NCBI GenBank assembly: GCA_034927815.1
Contig: JAYFPK010000005.1
Coordinates: 62,001-126,000 of the forward strand
Direction: 5' to 3'
DNA length: 64,000 nt
Source of the DNA: Limiplasma sp034927815
GTDB taxonomy: Bacteria; Bacillota; Clostridia; Christensenellales; Aristaeellaceae
In this document: piece after piece, positions 60,278-64,000 of the stretch
How the letters are laid out: the number at the start of each line of letters is the position of its first letter
Numbering within the stretch: position 1 is the first letter of the stretch
Translations under genes and position numbers: made by a program
The notes under the pieces: model-generated
What the model saw: the letters and a program-made list of their open reading frames with translations, nothing else
What the model was told of the DNA's origin: nothing
The model's database searches: none

Positions 60278-62143
60278 TTACACACTCCGTAATCGTTTCC
60301 TGAGTTCTTCGATTTTCTTACGCGCTTTCGCTTCCATATGCGAGGTGTCGGTAGCCGGGTTATTCACCAGCGAATAGCATTCCGAGTCAAGCGATACCAG
60401 ATTGTTGACGCGATTTATGTCCTTGAGCGGCAGCTTCGGATTGATCCGATGCACACAAGGATAGCGATCGATCAGCCATTTCCCACAGGCACGGCATTTG
60501 AGCTTATCACGATTCAGGGCATAGGCTCGATTCATGTAGTACTCAAAGTTGTTTCTGGGGTCGATTTGTCCGGTAAAGATCGTTTCGGGCGGCCCGATGG
60601 ACAGTTCGTCCAATCTGGCGTTCTGACGTTTCTTCTTCGTCCGTTCAAAGTATAGCTGTCGGCCTTCTGCCGTGTAAGGCGTTTCCTTCTCGTTATGGTA
60701 GAGCGTTTTCTCCCATTTGCAGAAGGCGAGGCAGGTGATGCCTACCCACAGGTCCCTATACGGTATCGCCACAATCTTTGCTTTGTACTGGCTGTGGACG
60801 CTTGGCAGGGTCGAGGTTTGCTTTGCGGAAATCCAGCGTGCGCGGTATTTCTTCAACCACCGTTTGGCTGTCTTTTGCAGACGCTGGGCGTAACGTTTCA
60901 TTGCTACGCTTACCCATGTGGCGGCCGAATAGTAGTTGACCAGCCCTCGAACCTGACTATTAATCAGATGGATTCGCTGGACTACGATCTCCTTGCTCAC
61001 GTTCTTGGGAATCGCCTTAATGGCATCCTCGATTTCCTTGACCTTGCGTTTGAGCCGTTCCCGGTTGGGAATGGTTCGCGGGATGTATCCCTTCCGACTC
61101 TTTCCACGGACTACTTTGTATTCATAGCCGAGGAATTGGATGTACCTTTTCCGAACATCGGTGATCAGCGTCTTCTCCGGGGAGAGCGTCAGCTTCATTT
61201 CGTTATGTAGGAATGCGCCGATTTGCTCTTTCCAAAACAGGGCGTGTTCATGGCTGTCCGTGACCACAACGAAATCATCTGCGTATCGCACCAGTACTCC
61301 GGGGATAAGCCTGCTCCTGCGCCGAAGCGCGGTCATTTTGCTTTCCTGCCGTTGATACTCGTGCTCCGTGTCCTTCTCAATCCATTGCTTTGCCATCCAT
61401 TGATCCAGAATATCCAGATATACGTTTGCCAGCAATGGGGAGAGGATTCCACCCTGTGGAGTTCCTTCTTCGTTGATCTCACATTCGTCCATGATTCCAG
61501 CCTTGAGCATCGCCTTTACGATCAGCAGCACCCTTTTGTCCTTCACGCCCATATGATACAGGCGTTTCAGAAGGATATTGTGATCGATTCGGTCGAAGCA
61601 CTTGGAGATATCGCCCTCCACAATCCAGTGGTTACCGCTTTGGTGTACCGTTCCTACAATCCGTTCCAGCGCCATCTTCGTGTCCCGCAGCGGTCTGAAT
61701 CCGTAGGAATGCTCATAAAATTGAGCTTCCATGATCGGTTCCAGCACGATACGAACGCACTCCTGTACGATTCTGTCCCGTATTGTGGGGATCCCCAGCG
61801 GGCGCTTTTCTTGCTTGCCCGGCTTGTCGATATACTTCCGACGTACCATGTGCGGCTCGTAGTGCTGAAAGGCGGCTTGAACGTCGCCGATCACCCACTC
61901 GTGGCGTTTTTGCAAGTAGTTCTGAATGGTTTTACCATCCACACCCGGTGTCTTGGCACCCTTGTTGGCCTTGATGTTGTGGATTGCGGTGACGATGGTT
62001 GCCTCGGCGGACATGATTTCGATCAGCCCCTTAAACGACGGGCGCTCTCTTTGATCATGTTTTGCCTTGGCTGTTCGGTAGAATTCATCCAGTGTTGCGC
62101 GCAATTCTGTTTCGGAATTCGGGTAGTTGAATTGTTGTGCCAT
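60278..62143 (-). CDS. ltrA: Group II intron reverse transcriptase/maturase with HNH domain
   Basis: The ATG at 62143 follows GGAGGTGG and gives 621 residues. Reverse transcriptase blocks are clear: TPGVDGKTIQNYL, KRPLGIPTIRDRIVQECVR, EGDISKCFDRIDH, TPQGGILSPLLANVYLD, and the catalytic VRYADDFVVVT. A thumb/X (maturase) domain follows (KRYAQRLQKTAKRWLKKYRARW). The C-terminus carries an HNH-type endonuclease pattern (CRACGKWLIDRYPCVHRINP). All regions look intact, so the intron may still be mobile. Confidence 0.96.
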   Translation of the reverse strand: MAQQFNYPNSETELRATLDEFYRTAKAKHDQRERPSFKGLIEIMSAEATIVTAIHNIKANKGAKTPGVDGKTIQNYLQKRHEWVIGDVQAAFQHYEPHMVRRKYIDKPGKQEKRPLGIPTIRDRIVQECVRIVLEPIMEAQFYEHSYGFRPLRDTKMALERIVGTVHQSGNHWIVEGDISKCFDRIDHNILLKRLYHMGVKDKRVLLIVKAMLKAGIMDECEINEEGTPQGGILSPLLANVYLDILDQWMAKQWIEKDTEHEYQRQESKMTALRRRSRLIPGVLVRYADDFVVVTDSHEHALFWKEQIGAFLHNEMKLTLSPEKTLITDVRKRYIQFLGYEYKVVRGKSRKGYIPRTIPNRERLKRKVKEIEDAIKAIPKNVSKEIVVQRIHLINSQVRGLVNYYSAATWVSVAMKRYAQRLQKTAKRWLKKYRARWISAKQTSTLPSVHSQYKAKIVAIPYRDLWVGITCLAFCKWEKTLYHNEKETPYTAEGRQLYFERTKKKRQNARLDELSIGPPETIFTGQIDPRNNFEYYMNRAYALNRDKLKCRACGKWLIDRYPCVHRINPKLPLKDINRVNNLVSLDSECYSLVNNPATDTSHMEAKARKKIEELRKRLRSV

Positions 62144-62869
62144 ACGAACCACCTCCTTTTCGGTGTGGTCGATGGTTTTAGTCAGGTTCGCCTACGGCTT
62201 CCTCAACAGATTACGGGTGTGCAGTAAACTGCACAGACTATGCCCCTTCGCTCCACAGGCGTTACCCTGCTTCATCACTACTACGGGCTGCTGCCCCGCG
62301 AATTCGCAGGCCATTTCCTGCCTGCTGGGACGAGTGCATTCCCTCTTTGCCTTGCGGCTGTCCCTTCACGGTTCCTTTGTCCCTTGCGTCTTCGCCTTCT
62401 TTCCAGCTTTAGCCCTATCCTTTTGCCCGATTGCCGCGCTCGGCTGGTGTGATCTTCTGCCGAGCGCCTTCGGCCTGTGCGGCCTCGATTGGTTTCATGA
62501 CGACATATGTCCCCAACGGCAATACCCTCTCCGGGAGGGCGAGCACCTTCATTTCGATGCCCTTACGCTTACGAGCTTTCATGTCGGATATTCGTCGGTC
62601 TGCTCTCGCAGACATCCTGGGCATGGCTGTACTGGCCTCCTGCGGTATCCAAGCCCATCGCAGAGCTCTTTCCCGCTCTTCACCGAGCTTCATACGCCTG
62701 TTCAAATGCCGCCAGACGCATGTCGGAGTATCAGAGACTTTGTCACCCCTCACACGGGGTCAGGCAGGAATTGCACCTACCCATTCGACGCAAAGTTCGG
62801 ATTCTACTCGTAGATTCCGGCCTGTTTTATTGCGCATTTCTGCGCAGATTGTCAGGCAACAAAGCGCAC
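62144..62869 (-). ncRNA. Group II intron 5' ribozyme part (domains I-III)
   Basis: These 726 bases hold no gene. The minus strand begins GTGCGCTTTG and contains several strong local stems, such as TCTGCGCAGAAATGCGCA near the 5' end and the GTGTGAGGGG segment near 62755. This suits the large domain I scaffold. Domain borders cannot be drawn by eye. Short rightward frames here are accidental. Confidence 0.75.
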
Positions 62870-63055
62870 ATCGTCCGCATACTGCACGTCAGGATCAGCG
62901 TTTTCCGGGGTCACGGTGGCCTCAATCGCGCCAGCTACCAATTGGAGCGGGCCGTAGGTCAGCGCAGCTTCCGTGTCCTCGGTCAAGGGAGCCAGCACCA
63001 TGTTTTTGAGGCCGACCGTGGATGCCACAGCCGGGGATGCAGTGGGAGTAGGCAT
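62870..63055 (-). CDS. Major tail tube protein, exon 1
   Basis: From an ATG at 63055 behind an AGGAGG site, 62 residues run MPTPTASPAVASTVGLKNMV to TVTPENADPDVQYADD. NADPDVQYADD followed by (V/I)EFD is a characteristic block of this tail-tube family, and it is interrupted exactly after ADD by the intron 5' end. Without splicing the frame would add only VRFVA before a stop. Confidence 0.88.
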
Positions 63056-63069
63056 AAAAAAGAGACCTC

Positions 63070-63480
63070 CTATCGTTTGTTCAGTTCATCGCGCAATACG
63101 CGCTTCATTTCCTCAAAGGCTTCGGTTGCCTTTACGTCGAAAGCGGGGCGTACAAAGGGATGCGCAGGCGCTGGGGCTGGCCCGCCGTGCCCAAATTCCA
63201 CGGGATTGGCATAGTACGCGCTCTTGTCCTTGTGGTGGACGCCAATGGTGATCCGCTTGCCGCCGCCCGCCTTTTTCTTGACGGAGCCGGTGTGGATGGA
63301 GCCATGCAGATCACCGGTGATGATCGCCGGGTCGGTGGAGGCGTTCTGGAGCATCTGGCTTTCAATGAGCACCGCTCCCGCTTCGAGCGCGCGGTTGACC
63401 CCCGGCCCCTGATCGAGCGCGGCGGCCATGTTGATTAGGTCATCCTTCAGATCGTCAAACCCGCGAAGCTCAATCGCCAT
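63070..63480 (-). CDS. HK97 gp10-like tail completion protein
   Basis: Start 63480 follows GGGAGGAGG and gives 136 residues. MAIELRGFDDLKDDLINM, LIESQMLQNASTD and VEFGHGGPAPAPAHPFVRPAFD are the standard HK97-gp10 pattern. It takes part in joining tail to head. It overlaps the next gene by 11 nt. Confidence 0.9.
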   Translation of the reverse strand: MAIELRGFDDLKDDLINMAAALDQGPGVNRALEAGAVLIESQMLQNASTDPAIITGDLHGSIHTGSVKKKAGGGKRITIGVHHKDKSAYYANPVEFGHGGPAPAPAHPFVRPAFDVKATEAFEEMKRVLRDELNKR

Positions 63481-63835
63481 GCCGCGCCTCCTCCCGCAGA
63501 CACCACGTCCATTGGACGGTGTATTGCCGGGTCGCGGCATCGTAGGCAGGCTGGTTGTAGCCCTTATCGCTTTCCTCGATCATCGCAAATCCGGCGGCGT
63601 ACATGGCGTTTCTGATGCGAGTGGCAGTATCCGTCGGGTCGAAGTCACTCCACAAATTCAAATACACAAAGGTTTTATAAGCCGCGACATGATCGTCCTG
63701 GTGCGCAGCTTCCGTTGTGGTGGTCGAATACACCGCATACTGAGCAGGCGGGTTTTGTTTACCGGGGGTTGGCCGCCAAATGCCTGCAAACACCGGAATG
63801 TCAATGCTAGAGAGGGCCTGCTGAACCTGCCTCAT
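63470..63835 (-). CDS. Phage tail terminator-like protein
   Basis: The 121-residue protein (SIDIPVFAGIWRPTPGKQNPPAQYAVYSTTT, HVAAYKTFVYLNLWSDFDPTDTATRIRNAM, YTVQWTWCLREE) fits the DUF3168/tail-terminator group encoded between gp10-like and tail-tube genes. It would cap the tail tube. The start overlaps the stop of the upstream gene by one base (TGATG). Confidence 0.75.
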   Translation of the reverse strand: MRQVQQALSSIDIPVFAGIWRPTPGKQNPPAQYAVYSTTTTEAAHQDDHVAAYKTFVYLNLWSDFDPTDTATRIRNAMYAAGFAMIEESDKGYNQPAYDAATRQYTVQWTWCLREEARHGD

Positions 63836-64000
63836 CAGCTAACCCCCTTTACAATGGAAGCTTTCAAGCCAAGGTAGCGGCGCTTGAACTCGTACTCACC
63901 CAGCGTGGAGATAAGCCACTTCTCCCCTCGGAACCGCACCCACATGCCCGGCTTGACATCGTCCCGGTACCGGATGGTGAAGTTGATGACCGCCTCGGCA
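63835..64000 (-). CDS. Phage head closure/head-tail adaptor protein, C-terminal part (cut by window edge)
   Basis: The minus strand is open from the window edge and reads AEAVINFTIRYRDDVKPGMWVRF, then EKWLISTLGEYEFKRRYLGL and a TGA at 63835. The I-R-Y-R-x-D-(V/I) motif and YL-xL end are typical of phage head-tail joining proteins of the gp9/SPP1 gp16 group. About half of the protein lies beyond the window. Confidence 0.75.
   Translation of the reverse strand, partial: AEAVINFTIRYRDDVKPGMWVRFRGEKWLISTLGEYEFKRRYLGLKASIVKGVS

Larger units (their letters stand above)
60142..62869 (-). mobile_element. Group II intron inserted in the major tail protein gene
   Basis: On the minus strand the intron begins with the canonical GTGCG at 62869 and ends ...CGATAT at 60142. 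A ribozyme domain V-like hairpin is near the 3' end. An LtrA-type protein is encoded in the domain IV position. About 720 nt precede the open frame (domains I-III) and about 135 nt follow it (domains V-VI). The boundaries were set by the 5' consensus and by reading-frame continuity of the interrupted tail gene. The 3' boundary could shift by a codon. Confidence 0.88.
39064..64000. mobile_element. Siphophage-like prophage, partial (continues past the window)
   Basis: From right to left the genes follow a standard siphophage late order: head-tail joining, tail tube, tail chaperones, tape measure, Dit, tail spike, fibre, holin, endolysin, then site-specific recombinases. Terminase, portal and capsid genes must lie beyond 64 kb. 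Left attachment sequences are not identified; the recombinase end at 39.1 kb is the most likely border. Confidence 0.88.

Overview
This window looks like a chromosomal segment from an uncultured, GC-rich anaerobic member of the Bacillota (class Clostridia). The grounds are a RbsABC-type sugar transport operon under a DeoR regulator, family 4, 8 and 20 glycoside hydrolases, a LytTR plus DUF3021 pair, a DUF4179 anti-sigma gene, an ACR3/ArsA/ArsD arsenic operon, and a siphophage whose integrases are large serine recombinases. Shine-Dalgarno sites are strong, and TAA, TGA and TAG all end intact genes. I cannot name a genus.

Region 1 (1-11.2 kb) is a sugar-catabolic locus. It opens with the tail of a GH20-like hydrolase. 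A DeoR regulator and an FGGY kinase run leftward; divergently, a seven-gene operon runs rightward: binding protein, TIM-barrel isomerase/epimerase, zinc dehydrogenase, permease, ATPase, an Old-Yellow-Enzyme-type flavoenzyme and a DERA-like aldolase. The gene set predicts uptake, oxidation/isomerisation, phosphorylation, an unusual reduction and a final retro-aldol cleavage. The substrate is unknown.

Region 2 (11.2-20.2 kb) begins with a perfect 32-bp palindrome and a strong candidate for a ~204-nt structured non-coding RNA, then tRNA-Val(GAC). Next comes a second sugar locus (GlcNAc-kinase-like protein, GH4 glycosidase, LacI regulator) sitting in a decay zone: an ABC permease/binding-protein remnant, a GH8 remnant and an amino-acid-type ABC ATPase are all broken. 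An intact ECF sigma/anti-sigma pair follows, then a gene-free stretch with repeated G-tracts.

Region 3 (20.2-29.9 kb) holds metal and stress genes: a cupin, a two-gene ArsP-like permease in which one half carries a ferredoxin domain, a divergent Crp/Fnr regulator, DUF3021/LytTR, a membrane-anchored lipase-like hydrolase, and an arsenic operon (arsR, DUF2703, acr3, arsD, arsA, arsC) with a readable promoter and operator.

Region 4 (29.9-39.1 kb) is a type I restriction-modification island (XRE regulator, hsdM, hsdS, hsdR, metallopeptidase). It is flanked on the left by a decayed copy of the 3' end of the serine recombinase that lies on its right.

Region 5 (39.1-64 kb) is a siphophage-like prophage read leftward: head-tail joining genes, tail tube gene, chaperones, tape measure, Dit, tail spike, tail fibre, holin, endolysin, a SHOCT-like gene, a terminator, and two overlapping large serine recombinases. 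The tail-tube gene is split by a complete ~2.7-kb group II intron whose boundaries can be placed so that the exons rejoin in frame. Two cargo insertions interrupt the late operon: a rightward small gene with its own consensus promoter between holin and endolysin, and a divergent XRE/hypothetical pair between tape measure and Dit. The window ends inside the prophage, before terminase and capsid genes.
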